DNA of 64,000 bases from Tubulanus polymorphus (Eukaryota; Nemertea; Palaeonemertea; Tubulaniformes; Tubulanidae): positions 15,036,001 through 15,100,000 of the forward strand of contig NC_134025.1 of the NCBI RefSeq assembly GCF_964204645.1, read 5' to 3'. Below the pieces are notes generated by a model that searched no databases, was not told where the DNA came from, and was given only the letters and a program-made list of their open reading frames with translations. Every line of letters starts with the position of its first letter. Within the stretch, counting starts at the first letter, position 1. Shown piece after piece: positions 29,976-41,475 of the stretch. The translations under genes were made by a program, and so were the position numbers.

Positions 29976-32390
29976 GTGGGAGGTTGTCTGCAGCAGGCAG
30001 CAACCCACTGGTCCGACCTTTTCGAAGACGGTTGGCCCTCCCGGGACGTCTCTTGTGGCTACCGTCTCCGTTTCCCAAGGCGACCGCGCCTGACGAGGTC
30101 ACCTCCCGACATGCGGCCAAAACCAGGTCAGGAGACTCTAATCTCTCCGGCTTTCAAGGAATTGGCCGAGAAGGGAGTGATAGAACCAGTTTGCAACGAA
30201 ACTTCTCCCGGCTGGTTTTCTCGAATATTCATGGTACCAAAGGCCACAGGGGGTCAACGGACGGTGATAGATCTGTCATCCCTCAATCGGCACCTAGACA
30301 TTCCAAGGTTCCGGATGAACAAACCCAAGGACGTGATTCAAGGGCTCCGTCCGGGTCAATGGGCGGCTTCGTTGGACCTGAAAGATGCTTACTTTCAGGT
30401 TCCAATTCACCCAGATTCCAGCGATTTCTCAGGATAAAGTGGAAAGGCCGCCAGTTCCAATTCAGGTCTCTTCCATTTGGCCTCAGTACGGCCTTGTGGG
30501 TTTTCACCAAGTTGGCCAAGTCAGTTCAGAAGGTGCTTCAGTCAAGGGGTGTTCGACTGTTCGTTTACCTCGACGACTGGTTTATAGTCGCGAACTCCGC
30601 TCAAGAATGTCGGGATGCAATGACCTCATTCTTGGACTTAGTCCATCAGCTAGGGTTCCGCGTAAACAGGGAAAAAATCTCAGTTGACGCCGGCCCAACA
30701 GTTCACTTATCTCGGCATGGACTTCGATCTCCGAATCGGCAAAGTCTTTCCTCAATGGCTCGAGTAGCCAAACTTCAAGAAGCTGTAGCGGGAGTGTCCA
30801 CAACCCCAAGAACAGCTCGTTACTGGTCACGGCTTCTAGGTTCCATCAGCTCCATGGGTCTGGTGGTGCCCTTTGGCCGCCTCAGAAGCAGGCGCTTGCA
30901 ACAATATTGGAAGGTCTTCTGGTCTCGGTCGAAGGGCAACTGGGAGACCTTGATTCCCGTACCTCCAACCGATCTAAGTTCGGATCTTCATCGGTGGGCG
31001 GCAACTACGAATCTTCGGCGCGGGGTGTCACTAGCCCCGTTAGAGGCTCCAGTTCGTGTATTCACGGATGCCAGTCACCAAGGATGGGGGCACATCTGGA
31101 GAACCGAGTCAAAGCCGGGAGATAGTCTCGCTACGAGGCCACCAACCACATAAATTTCCTGGAAATGGTGGCCGTGTGGAAGGCCCTGAAGTTCTTTCAC
31201 AGGAGAGTGGAGGGCCACCACGTTTGGTTAGCCACAGACAATTCAACAGTGAGGGCTTACCTTCAGAACCAAGGGGCACACACTCAGAAATCCTCACGGA
31301 TCTGTCGGCCAAAATTCTTCTTTGGTGCCAGACAAAGGGCGTGTCCCTGACTGTGGCACGTTTAGCAGGGAAAAGGAACGATGATGGCCGATGCTCTTTC
31401 TCGTCGAGGTCAGGCTATTGCGACAGAATTGGTTCTCCACCAAGAAGTAGCCGATCGGGTTCGAGGCATGTTTGGCAATCCGCTGCTGGTTCTGTTTGCC
31501 ACCCGGTTCAATCGGAGGTGTCCTCTGTTTGTTTCCCCGTTTCCAGACGCAGAAGCGTGGGGGGTCGATGCCTTCTCTCTGGACTCGTCGGGGATGCATG
31601 CATGTTCCCGCCCACACCAGTCCTGCCGCGCTTGCTGGATCAGATAGAGAGATCAGTCAATTGCAACATAGTTCTGGTAGCACTATGTTGTCCGGCTCAG
31701 AAATGGTTCCTACCACTTCTCAACCTACTGTGCGACAACCCCCAGGATTCTTTCGAATTTCCCATCGCTTCTGTCTCAGGGGAACTTTCGGCATCATCCA
31801 AACAGCCAGTGGTTAAATCTGCTCGCCTGGCCAGTGTCCAGTGATCCTTGTCAGCTTCAGGCTTTTCAGAAAGACTTTATTTTTGCTGTTCTTGGCTTGC
31901 TCGGCCCGTCGCTCTTGAGATTCATGCGCTTTCAGTCCGACAAGTTCTGTTGTCTTCGGGCCAGCGAAGGAATTTGTTTCGCTGCGGCATGCTTTGGAGT
32001 TTTTGGCAAAGAACCCACGGCCAGGCTCGGTTGGGCGTCAATGGCGAATTGAAGCCCTAATACATCGAGTGGAACCGGGTCTTCCGGACAGGACATTATG
32101 TCCTGTGCGGGCGTTGTGTTTCTATTTAGATCGCTCTGCTCCACGGAGGGGTTCGCGGGAGCGGTTATTTATTCCGCTGCTGGATCACCTGAAGGGTGAT
32201 ATTTTTCGGGACCCAGTGGTCCGATGGGTCTCCTCACTGATCAAGGACATTTTATTGAAGGAGAATCTTTCCTCGGAGGTAGTGGTTTCTCATCAAGTGA
32301 GGTCTATGGCTACTTCCTGCGCAGCCTTTTCAGGTGCTCTGTTGGAGGAGGTCTGTCGTCAGTCTAGCAAAAACCATAGGAAACGGTAAA
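29976..32390 (+). pseudogene. DIRS reverse transcriptase / RNase H / tyrosine recombinase relic
   Basis: Several frames carry one collinear DIRS pol. RT has IFMVPKATGG.RTVIDLS.LN, ASLDLKDAYFQVPIHP and the catalytic VYLDDW (near 30575). RNase H has VRVFTDASHQGWG (near 31060), a segment with LEMVAVWKAL and ATDNSTV, and ADALSRRGQ (near 31390). The tyrosine-recombinase region (about 31830-32390) has VVVSHQVRSMATS, the H-x-x-R box. Right after it the protein runs into the internal complementary region, and the expected W...FYL stretch with the catalytic Tyr is missing. At least four frameshifts are needed, so nothing functional is made. Confidence 0.85.
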
Positions 32391-32440
32391 CAGTACTCGA
32401 CGGAAATATTACGAAGTACTTACCCTTTCCTATGGTTTTT
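32369..32440. repeat. DIRS internal complementary region
   Basis: Two abutting inverted segments (AAAACCATAGGAAACGGTAA and TTACCCTTTCCTATGGTTTT) mirror the two termini of the element. This is the hallmark used by DIRS elements to make circular intermediates. Confidence 0.85.
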
Positions 32441-32597
32441 GCCAATATTTTCTAAATTTGGATTGATCGCCAATGGTTTTTCTATACGACCCGGCCCTGC
32501 GGTATCGCATTTAGCTACCGGCGAAATCTGCCATCTTTTTACGTCATAGCAGACCCAAAAAATGCAGCTATGCGGGGCAGGTGGGCGGGATTCCCAC

Positions 32598-32628
32598 CAT
32601 AGGAAAGGTTAAGTACTACTCGGAAATA
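32598..32628 (-). repeat. DIRS right inverted terminal repeat
   Basis: CCATAGGAAAGGTTAAGTAC...CGGAAATA is the inverse of the left end at 6621-6653 with a few differences. Confidence 0.85.
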
Positions 32629-34225
32629 CAAATTTTAGTTCCAAAAATTGTAATTTTTGAGCGTGTCATAGATGAAAAGAGTGGCTTTAAGTGTGTAGAG
32701 ATCATTTATTTTGAGAAGATTGAGTTGTTTGAAGAGTGGTTCAGAGTGGGCAGTAAATTTAGACTTAGTAATAATTCGAGTTATTTGTTTTTGAAGTAAA
32801 AGACATTTTTGCGTGTGTGGTGAGTGACCCCATGATTATATACCATAGTTTTTTTAAGTGAGGAAGGACAAGTGCATTGTAGATGAGGATGGGGTGATTT
32901 CGATTTAGAATTTGACTGCATTTATATATGATACCTAGGCCTTCGTTTGTGAACTTTTTCTATGTGGAGTTTCCAGTTAAGGTTTTCTTGTAAAGTAATG
33001 CCTAGAAAATTAATGTTATCTACTCTATTTATCTCTTTACCTTTAATACAGAGTTTTAGGGGATTTCTCAGTGCATTACTAATGAAAGGCTTAGACGTAC
33101 GTTGACTAGAGTGGAAGAGGATAAATTTGGTTTTTTTCCACGTTGAGAGATAGTATTTTAGCAAGTAACCAATCGTGAAGAGAGTCTAAATCCTTATTAA
33201 CCTTTGTTAGAAGAGAATTTATGCCCCTGTCATACGCCAACCCTGTAGTGTCGTCTGCAAAAAGAACTAAGTCTAAGTTAGGTGTTGAAATGTACAAGTC
33301 ATTGATATAAACGAGGAATAATAATGGCCCGAGGATAGAACCTTGAGGCACTCCACAAGAAATCTCAGGAACGGATGATTTAACGGATTGAAAAGAAACA
33401 TATTGGTGTTTGTTTGATAAAAAGGAGGACAACCAATTTAGAGCAGTTCCTCGTATACCGTAGCGCTGAAGCTTATGAATAAGAATATCATGGTTGAGCG
33501 TGTCATAAGCTTTAGAAAGATCAAGAAAGATTCCAATTGACCAGTATTTGTTGTTGATAGCTGTGGATATACGCTCAGTTAACTCCATAATGGCATGTTA
33601 AGTTGAGTGGCCCTCTCGGAAACCATATTGAGATGAAGAAAGGTTGTTATCTAATTAGCTAATTAATCCATTATGCATGAGTTTTTCATGAACCTTTGAC
33701 AGAGAGTTTAATAAAGATATTGGTCTGTAGTTTTCTAAGCTCGATTTATCCCCTGTTTTGTGAAGTGGAATTATTTTTGATATTTTGAGTGAGTTCGGAA
33801 ATATACCTAATTTAAATGATTGGTTTATGAGATTAGTTAGCGGGGAAGAAATTAGTAAGATAATTTGTTGTAGCAGAAATGTGGATAGCGAGTCATCGCC
33901 GTAACTGTGTTTCGATTTAAGATTGTTTACCGTGCGAATAACTTCCAATTCTGTGACTGGCGTTTGAAAAAAATTAGTATTGTGCCTAGGTGTACGATTT
34001 TGATAGTCAATGTATGACTGCGTTGGAGTAGGAAATTTTCCGGCAAGATTTGGCCCTATGTTGTTGAACTGTTTGTTGAATGAGTTACCTATTAAATTAG
34101 GGTCCGAGGTTTCTTCATTGTTTATGTTGAAGGTGTGGATAATGTCAGACTTATTGTTAGTTTTACCGATGATAGTTTTGAGAATGTTCCAGGTTTTTGG
34201 TTTACCTTTGTCAGCGATATGTAGT
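32629..34225 (-). pseudogene. LINE ORF2: reverse transcriptase and part of the C-terminus
   Basis: Minus-strand frames encode a non-LTR reverse transcriptase: LKISKIIPLHKTGDKSSLEN and YRPISLLNSLSK (33655-34000), GIFLDLSKAYDTLNHDIL, GVPQGSILGPLLFL and the catalytic LFADDT (33230-33530), then WLLAKILSLNVEK. C-terminal sequence continues to 32640 and resumes at 6620 beyond the DIRS element. A stop and a frameshift near 33600 and 33110 break it. The upstream join to the endonuclease part lies beyond the repeat insertion at about 34225-36675. Confidence 0.85.
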
Positions 34226-34824
34226 TGGCATTGAGCCAATTCATGTAAAATCGCGGAACGTTTTTTTATGTGAGCATTTGTTTCATTGTTTCTCGGCTTA
34301 AACGACGTATAATCGATGCGATTGAAGACATGGCGAACCTCCGTCGATGACATGGTCAACTTGGTTGAAATTCTACGAAAAACTGTTTTTGGCGTGAAAA
34401 TTCTTAGCTCTCGCGTATAGAATTGCAATGACCTCGATCGATTGGAGGGCGTCGTCTCTACGAGCGAATGGGATTGGCTGTTTTTTGGATATACGGGGAA
34501 TTCCGGCGCTACTAAAATAATTATGGGAAAGCCATATAATGGCGTACGTTTCATTGGACTAGGTGCCGTATACGTGCGAATTTCATATGCTCATTGCTGG
34601 TGAGGATGTACTTATTTCACACATCCGCCATAGGTATTGTTTTATTTTAATACCCGGTGATTGTTATGATTGACATTGATTGAGGTGTAAGCGAATATTC
34701 ACTTACACGAGGCCCCCACGTGCCCGCGGAGTACACGAAACACGCACAAGCTCGTACAGTGCACTAATAAGGGTGATGCTGTAATGCGTGCAAGTTTGAC
34801 ATGAAAATATGCTGAATAATCGTA

Positions 34825-36675
34825 GCAGAAGATGAGCGCTGTGTTCGATAGAATTTGTAATAAATTGTAATTTCTTGTCACCTGAAAATACTAAGCAGGA
34901 AACTATAAGGTCTGTCGAGGTCTGAATATTGTAGTGGTAAATTCCTTGATTTGAAACGATCTTATAGCCGATTTCTTCTGTTCCGGTATTTTAGCTTCCG
35001 CGGCCAACATTGGAAGAGGTTTCCAAGACCCAATACTCAGCCACCCTCTGATATGTGACATCATATGAATTTTAGGCCATCCCAAAATAATGGTCTGTTT
35101 GCCGTTACCCGACCGACCCGACTTCAAAGGTACCGAGTGAAAACTTTTTTCTGATTCATTGAAATAAATTTCATTTTTGATAAAAACGGCTGACCGACCG
35201 ACCCACTGCCGACGTATAAGCTACGTAATGATTGAATTCAAGTGTGCATCGTGTGAAAACATGACATGTGGCCTAATTTAAGTTTTCAGGTAACTGGCAG
35301 TGTTCCAATAAGCTGCCATTCATTCTAATAGTGAATAAATTAAAGCTGGTAACGTAAAAGCGCGCACATATTCAATGTACTGTTTCATTTTTGGTTCGAA
35401 GAACGAGAACCTAAGCTATCGTCAAGTTGCAGTCATGAAGTCACGTGACAGGATCGGAAGATTTTTTTTTCAGATTGAGTGATACGCCTCAATGAAATAG
35501 GTCCGCATACGTAATTCGCTTGTCTTAAGAATATTATAATTATCATGATAGATATATTCACATACTCTGAATAATATCATTTTCTAAAATCATGCATAAT
35601 GAATGCCGATTTAGCGGTTGGTAAAAAAAAATCATTACATCTACTCGCGCATAAATAAACCATCAATGCTGAGCCTGTTAAAGCGACAGTACCCGTACGT
35701 ACAGCCATACACACGTTGATGCCGACACCGGCTTCCACTTCAAAAGTTAAGAATAAAATATTAGAAATATTTGTAATCCGATTTACACCAAATAAACCTT
35801 TAAAGTAGGTATTTAGCATCGGATATTGTGCCGAAAATTCTAGTTTGATACACTACATAGTTTTTCAAGTAAGCGCATTTTTAGTGTAAACCAATTATGT
35901 TGATTGACAGGCAGGCTCAGCTGCGCGCCTCATTTTATCGATGACATCAGATGTTAACAATAACATTAACACGTGCGCAATGCAAACGGAAAACAAATTG
36001 AATTTTTTTAAACAAACTTCTCTAATGGAATATCAATTTCTTTTCATAATTTGCCTCTCTTTTATGTGATTTATAATTTGTACATCAGACTTTGCTTCTT
36101 CGAACCCCAGGACATTGAAGTCCTCTTGTTAACAGAGATGACGCTCTGGACAAAGTTATAATTTTAGAATTATTCTTGAAATCTACGCTATTAGACAAAT
36201 TTCCCTTGCACAACGTAGATGATTTTTTTGTGATATTGTTTCCATGTAAAAAAGCCCAAAGGTGAAAAATTCGTTTTTGTTGCCCTTAAATTTTGCAAAA
36301 AAAGATTTCTACCGACTCATGCTGAAAAGTTGAATCGGTGTTACGGCAAACAGACAATTATTTTGGGATGGCCTTATTTGAATATTTTTTCATATTGTGA
36401 AACATATTTTTTTGAAAATATAAAATAGTTTCCCTGCCGCGCCTACCTGTACCCTACAAAATTTTGGACGTGGGCCGTAAACAAATGTATATCCTAGGTC
36501 TTTTTTGACTACAAAATAATTCTATAAGAATGATAAAATACAATATAAACTTGCGGAACTTTGAAGTCACGAAGATTTTTCAAGCAATGCCCTTATTCCA
36601 AACAACCTCTAGCTTTCCAGGTAAACCACACTTTGCCCATGGGCAGTTTATTTAATATTCCCATTTGAAAGAGAA
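34825..36675 (+). repeat. Interspersed repeat family A, copy 2, split
   Basis: 34825-35074 and 36374-36675 match copy 1 (2345-2925). The copy lies within the LINE and is itself split by a Harbinger-like element. The adjoining 34225-34825 is also foreign to the LINE, but I cannot assign it. Confidence 0.7.
35075..36373. mobile_element. Harbinger-like non-autonomous transposon
   Basis: Terminal inverted repeats of about 30 bp: GGCCATCCCAAAATAATGGT at the left, the inverse of ...ATTATTTTGGGATGGCC at the right. TTA is duplicated at 35072-35074 and 36374-36376, the TWA-type 3-bp duplication of PIF/Harbinger elements. The 1.3-kb interior contains no recognisable transposase. Copy 1 of repeat A lacks it, which gives the empty site. 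Confidence 0.75.
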
Positions 36676-37990
36676 AGTGCTTTTCGAACATTAAGTTTCT
36701 TGGAAAGTTTAATTATCTCATTAAGTTTGTTGCGATATTTTTTAAAGAGAAAGAGTTCGACTTGATAGGCAATTTCATTTGTTCGGGCCAGTAGATGTTT
36801 ATATTTCTTATCACGATTATACATAGATTGTATGATACCCCTGGTTATCCACGATTTTTTGCCATTCTAAATTTGTGGAATTTCTTTTTGGTGGATGATG
36901 CATTGGAAATTTGACGGTTAATTACTGAGGAGAAATTGTCAGAGTTAGTGTTTACTGATAGAGATAGAGACTCATCAAACGAGGTAAGGATATTTGAGTC
37001 TAAAATGTTGTCGTGAATCTTTTTGATGGCAGATTTATCTAAGAAATTGTTGGAAAAGGAGAATTTACTGTTTGGTGCTTCTGTTATAGTCGTATTGCAG
37101 GTGAAAGTAAGAAAATGGTCAGAAAGCGGAGACGTGACTATACCAGAAGAGTATTTGTGTGAGCGGTTTGTGAAGATATCTATTAATGAAGAGCTTTTGT
37201 GTGTAACTCTCGTTGAAGAGTAATTAGGGGTTTGAAGGAATTACCAACCATCAATTCAAAGAATTGGGAACTGTAGTTTTCATCGTTACACTTAAGAAGA
37301 TCTATATTGATATCACCGCGGATAATTATTTCCTGATTTTTGTTTTTTGATTTTGTGAGAGTATGTTTAAATTTAGTAATAAAGTCGGATATGTTGCTAT
37401 TCGGGGGTCTACATACTGAGCCGATGATCTTTTAATTTTTTCTAAATTTACTTCTCCAAACATTCACAAATTTCCACTGGAAGATATCATCCTTGCAAGA
37501 CGTTAAATCATTCATTATAGAGTATTGAAGGTTCTTACATATGAAGAGACCTACCCCACCTCCATGAGCATTACGACAGAAGGCTTCAAAATTGTATGAA
37601 TCTAACTTAATAGTACAAATCATTTCGGAATCTAATTTGATCTCTTGAAGAGAAATAACATCAAAATGAAAGTTGCACTTAGATTGGAGCAAATATAAGA
37701 AAGTTGATAAGTCCTCAATTTTACTTCTTAAACCGTTGCAGTTCCAATTCAAAATTTTAAGGTTACTGGTTCTTAATCATTTTTTCTGGAGTTCAATAGT
37801 ATCAATTAAGGTATCTCATTCATAATAAGGAGAGGGCGTAAAATTGAAAATGTCATCGTTCGTATCATTTTGAGATGCTGCTAAATTAATTTGGTTTACA
37901 ACTAAGTTGAGGTCAAGTGGCTGAGTCATTATTATACAAATTCAGTCTAAGAGGTGGTGACATTGGATATTCAAAATTTTGATTCAGGAC
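36676..37990 (-). pseudogene. LINE 5' part: apurinic-type endonuclease region
   Basis: Minus strand. ILNWNCNGLRSKI, DVISLQEIKLDS and AHGGGVGLFICKN (37432-37770) are the N-terminal motifs of the APE endonuclease of non-LTR elements. Other frames continue with IIGSVCRPPNSN, IIIRGDINID and SGIVTSPLSDHFLTF (37050-37430), the D-x-N and S-D-H motifs. A linker follows toward the reverse transcriptase. Several frameshifts are present. The endonuclease plus RT layout fits a jockey/CR1/L2-like LINE. I cannot place the 5' end exactly. Confidence 0.8.
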
Positions 37991-38582
37991 CAGTGTTCAC
38001 GTGAACCCGCGGTATCGTCTACCGTTTTACTTCCGGGTTTTATTTTAAGATTAGACTGGTTACCGGTCTCTATCTTCAATTAGAGACCGGTTGTGCCCAT
38101 CCTCCATTTTACATTCTCGATGCATGTCAAATAAGGTCAAACATGTGAAGTAGCAAGTTATTTTCTGGTTAACATGGCGTCTCTTCGAATCATCATCATC
38201 ATCATCACCATCATCTTTATTTTCCTTTTCAATTTCAGTTACATATAATGCAAAAACATTATTTACGTGTAGCTGGTGTTATAGCTTCCATTGTAATTTG
38301 CTGTTCTCAAGCCAATAAACCAATTCCCGGTTGTTTTTTTAAATTTTTACAGATTTTGTTCTGTTTTTTCTTTCGGTCGTTATATTCATTTGACGCATCA
38401 AAATCGCTTTCAACGATCAAATAGAGACGATTTGGCCCAGGTCAAGTTTGGCGATAGCGCGTTCACTCGCAAATCACCCATTCGATACAAAATAATGCTT
38501 AAGCAAAGCGAAGAGAGTCATTTCCGGAAACAGTTGCAATTCACGCAAAATAATTTGAATTGGGCTCGCGCTAAAATTTGGC
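37991..38582. other. Unassigned DNA with small hairpin
   Basis: No gene recognised. ACCGGTCTCT...AGAGACCGGT at about 38061-38091 forms a 10-bp stem. A pyrimidine-rich acceptor-like site lies near 38240. Confidence 0.4.
38188..38218 (+). repeat. (ATC)n microsatellite
   Basis: A run of about nine ATC triplets with one CACC interruption. Confidence 0.9.
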
Positions 38583-38867
38583 TCGAATAAACAAAGGACA
38601 CAGTCGAGCCAAACAGACACGGCTACGGGCCCATTTGGCACCCGGTGAACAATTTATCCGGGCCAGAAGCACTCGTCTGATTGCGGCTATGTGTTATGCG
38701 ACCCGAAGAAATAACCAATCTGGGCTGTCTTTTTCATACACAACGATACGACTTGAAACGATTTGAGACAAAAAGGGAGAAGGTAAACGACTTATTCCAA
38801 ATAGGATATTCATGAAGTTCTCAAAATACTTACGTCAGATCGTTCACTGTGTCCTTTGTTTATTCGA
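38583..38867. repeat. 285-bp unit with perfect 22-bp inverted ends
   Basis: TCGAATAAACAAAGGACACAGT at 38583-38604 is exactly inverted at 38846-38867. It could be a small MITE or a hairpin-forming locus. The interior shows no recognisable coding and no duplication is evident at the ends. Confidence 0.6.
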
Positions 38868-39925
38868 AACATATACCGAACTGATTATAAAGCAAAGAGG
38901 ACATGTTTCTCAGTCGAAGAATGCCCGAATTTACGGTAGACTGCGTTTACCCCGGAGTTGATTACGCAATAATACAAGAGCACCATGGGGCCTTGACGCG
39001 TAGCTTCACGAATTATAAAAGATCTCAAGACCTGGCCTTCAATCAATTTCATACTTCGAATGCTCGAAGAAAAGGCATAAATCATTTCCATGACTTTTTT
39101 TTGCAGAAACTTGTTTTAAACGGAAATATCAAGATAAAAATAAAAGATTGCTTTTTTCAGAATTACATATGAATGATGAAAACACACCTTTTTCAACGTG
39201 ATGTTTTGGTAGAATATCAGAGGGGATCCATGCTTCAAGTAGTTAAAAAGCCTAACATTTCTCCACTTGAACCAAAGAATTCTTATATGAAAATGCGTCA
39301 AATGAGACGATCTCAAAATACATCAGGCGAATACGTGGTAGTGGGATTTCCCCAATGACTCAAATAGAGATCTTCCGATGCTGAAGGATTTCATTTATTA
39401 CATACGTACACTGTATGAAATTGAAATGAAGTTTGTTAGACAATTTATTATTATAAATATCAAAATTTCTTACAATAATACTTTATTACAATAATCAAAA
39501 TTCAAGATTTCAAGATATTTGTTTATTTAGCCAATCAGCGCACATTAAAAAATATTTAGTCAGGGCGCGCTTTCTCTAACACACTTCAGATCGTCCACAG
39601 TTAACATGGGTTTAACCACTTCGCATAAAAATTATTAGTTTGAAAAAGAACTGAAATCATCAGGCATTATACTTTTTATCAGCACAATTTTTCCAAAAAA
39701 GACTGATCGACCATAATTCACTCATGGTCTGGATTCCATCCGAGATTGTTTTATTGGAAATGGATTGAAAACCCCAGACATACGATACTTTATAAGCACA
39801 CTTGGAGCAATTCCCCGCAACCTTTCAAAAGTGATCAATAGCGAGCATGAGAGGGTACCAGATTTCCGAGAAATGTTAAGTCTTATGTTTAGGGGGTCTT
39901 AGGTTTAGTGACACCTATATATGAT
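38868..39925. other. Unassigned DNA
   Basis: Short frames on both strands (such as 38903-39172) overlap each other and lack any known motif. Close to the P2 border, GGGTCTTAGGTTTA (about 39894) is inverted at TAAACCTAAGACCC (about 39930). Confidence 0.4.
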
Positions 39926-40798
39926 ATACTAAACCTAAGACCCATAAACCTAAGAATAATGATATCATAGATAATGTTAATACAATTGAAACTAATGACA
40001 CCATAGATAATATAAAAGATAATGTCGATACAATCGAAACTAATGACAATGAAACAATTGATGATTCTAAAAAACATTGTAATGTTTGTAATTTAGATAT
40101 TTCTAAAAGTAATTTTTCGAAGCATAAAAATCTCAGGCGCATATAGAAAATGAAAGGGAGTTAGAAGAACATGAAAAGAAACTAGAAGAAATAAAAAGAA
40201 ATAAGACGTGTCAATATGTTTGTAATTTAGATATTTCTAAAAGTAATTTTTCGAAGCATAAAAATCTCAGGCGCATATAGAAAATGAAAGGGAGTTAGAA
40301 GAACATGAAAAGAAACTAGAAGAAATAAAAAGAAATAAGACGTGTCAATATTGTAATAAGAAAAAACCTGTTGATGAAAATACTCATTATAAATCAAAAT
40401 TACATCTAATTAATGTTTATAAAAATGTAAGTATGATACCATCGTTAAATAACCCAATGAAATATATCAAATATTTTGATCCTAAAACTAAACAATATTA
40501 TATATTCTATAAGTTGTTATTTGAAAAATTATTAGCTTATGCAGAAGATAATCCTAAACAAATATATAAATTATTGTATTCGAGAAAAATTGATTTAAGT
40601 TATCTAACAAAAAATTTTGGATATCATTTTGATTTCTATTTTGATGAATACTTTGAAAAATTAAGAGAAGGTCAGATACATACTAATTATCATAGAATGA
40701 TCGCTCAACTAAAATTAATAAATATACGTAAGCATTATTATGAATTAGATATAAACAAAGATGATTTTATAAACTTACTAGAAACAAAATTAGAATAA
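39926..40798 (+). pseudogene. P2 zinc-finger protein, with internal tandem duplication
   Basis: Open segments encode an Asn/Asp-rich N-terminus, a HCNVCNLDISKSNFSKHKNL finger, a charged coiled-coil stretch and a second finger (CQYCNKKKP...HYKSKLH). A 121-residue C-terminal open frame follows (40433-40798, PMKYIKYFDPKTKQYYIFYK). It occupies the slot of the P1 zinc-finger gene but is not obviously its orthologue. A perfect 134-bp tandem duplication and a frame change destroy the reading frame. Confidence 0.6.
40084..40351 (+). repeat. Perfect 134-bp tandem duplication
   Basis: 40084-40217 and 40218-40351 appear identical base for base, starting GTTTGTAATTTAGATATTTC. The lack of differences points to a recent event or an assembly effect. 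Confidence 0.9.
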
Positions 40799-40819
40799 TT
40801 ATTGTAAAACTATTTATGA

Positions 40820-40898
40820 TATTTATGTACTAGACGTACGAGTAAGAATCTAAGAATTCTTACTTTCTTACTCATACGTCTAGTACATACATATATAA
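40820..40898. repeat. Convergent-region hairpin 1 of P2
   Basis: TGTACTAGACGTACGAGTAA near 40826 is inverted at TTACTCATACGTCTAGTACA near 40868, with flanking TATTTAT/ATAAAT arms and a short AAGAATTCTT loop region. Confidence 0.85.
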
Positions 40899-41052
40899 AT
40901 TAGTTTTTATGAAAATTAAAAATATAAATTATTGATTGAAGTAAAGAAATAGTTATAACATAATCTATTTTTTCTATTTTTATTCAGTGAAAACATAATT
41001 TATTCATTTATATATATTTCATTTAATAATTTAAATTTGTAATTATTATAAA

Positions 41053-41148
41053 CTGTTTATATATCTATGTGCTAGACGTACGTAAGAATCTTGGTAAGAA
41101 TCTTGGTAAGGATTCTTACGTACGTCTAGTACATAGATATATAAATAG
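41053..41148. repeat. Convergent-region hairpin 2 of P2
   Basis: Arms of about 38 bp (TATATATCTATGTGCTAGAC... and the inverse ...GTCTAGTACATAGATATATA) surround TTGGTAAGAATCTTGGTAAG. About two mismatches. Confidence 0.85.
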
Positions 41149-41284
41149 TTTCAGAATAATTATTCTAAATATAAATTATATATTTGTACCCCTGTGTAAA
41201 CATAATTTATAAACATAGTTTTAATTTATTCATTATTATATATTTCATTTAATAATTTATATTTATAATTTTTATAAAATAAGG

Positions 41285-41401
41285 TATTTATATATCTATG
41301 TACGAGAGGTACGAGTAAGAAACCAAGATTCTTACTTTCTTACTTTCTTGGTAAGAATCTTGGTTTCTTACTCGTACGTCTAATACTTAGATATATAAAT
41401 A
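41285..41401. repeat. Convergent-region hairpin 3 of P2
   Basis: Arms of about 51 bp (41285-41335 and 41351-41401) share TACGAGTAAGAAACCAAGAT and TATTTATATATCTA. The loop is CTTACTTTCTTG-like. This is the longest of the three hairpins between the convergent genes. Confidence 0.85.
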
Positions 41402-41475
41402 GTTATTTTAAAAAAGGGGGGTTTTAAGTATTAAGGTATCTAATACGTATCTAAAACATAAACGCTTAAAATACC

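Larger units (their letters stand above)
6621..32628 (+). mobile_element. DIRS-like tyrosine-recombinase retrotransposon, disrupted
   Basis: DIRS elements lack LTRs and integrate by a tyrosine recombinase. They carry inverted terminal repeats plus an internal complementary region. Here the left end (TATTTCCGTCGAGTACTTTA at 6621) is inverted at the right end (32598-32628), and both are mirrored in the internal region 32369-32440. Gag-like, RT/RNase H and recombinase-like coding follow in the expected order. Without its two insertions (7654-9301 and 9905-29506 plus the 6-bp duplication) the element is about 4.8 kb. It lies inside a LINE. All coding regions are frame-disrupted, so it is inactive. 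Confidence 0.9.

Noticed and set aside
29565-31844. Numerous short frames on both strands across the DIRS pol region
   Set aside because: They are shadows of one frameshifted RT/RNase H/recombinase gene in GC-rich sequence.
34010-34234. Plus-strand 74-codon frame inside the LINE
   Set aside because: It is antisense to the reverse transcriptase.
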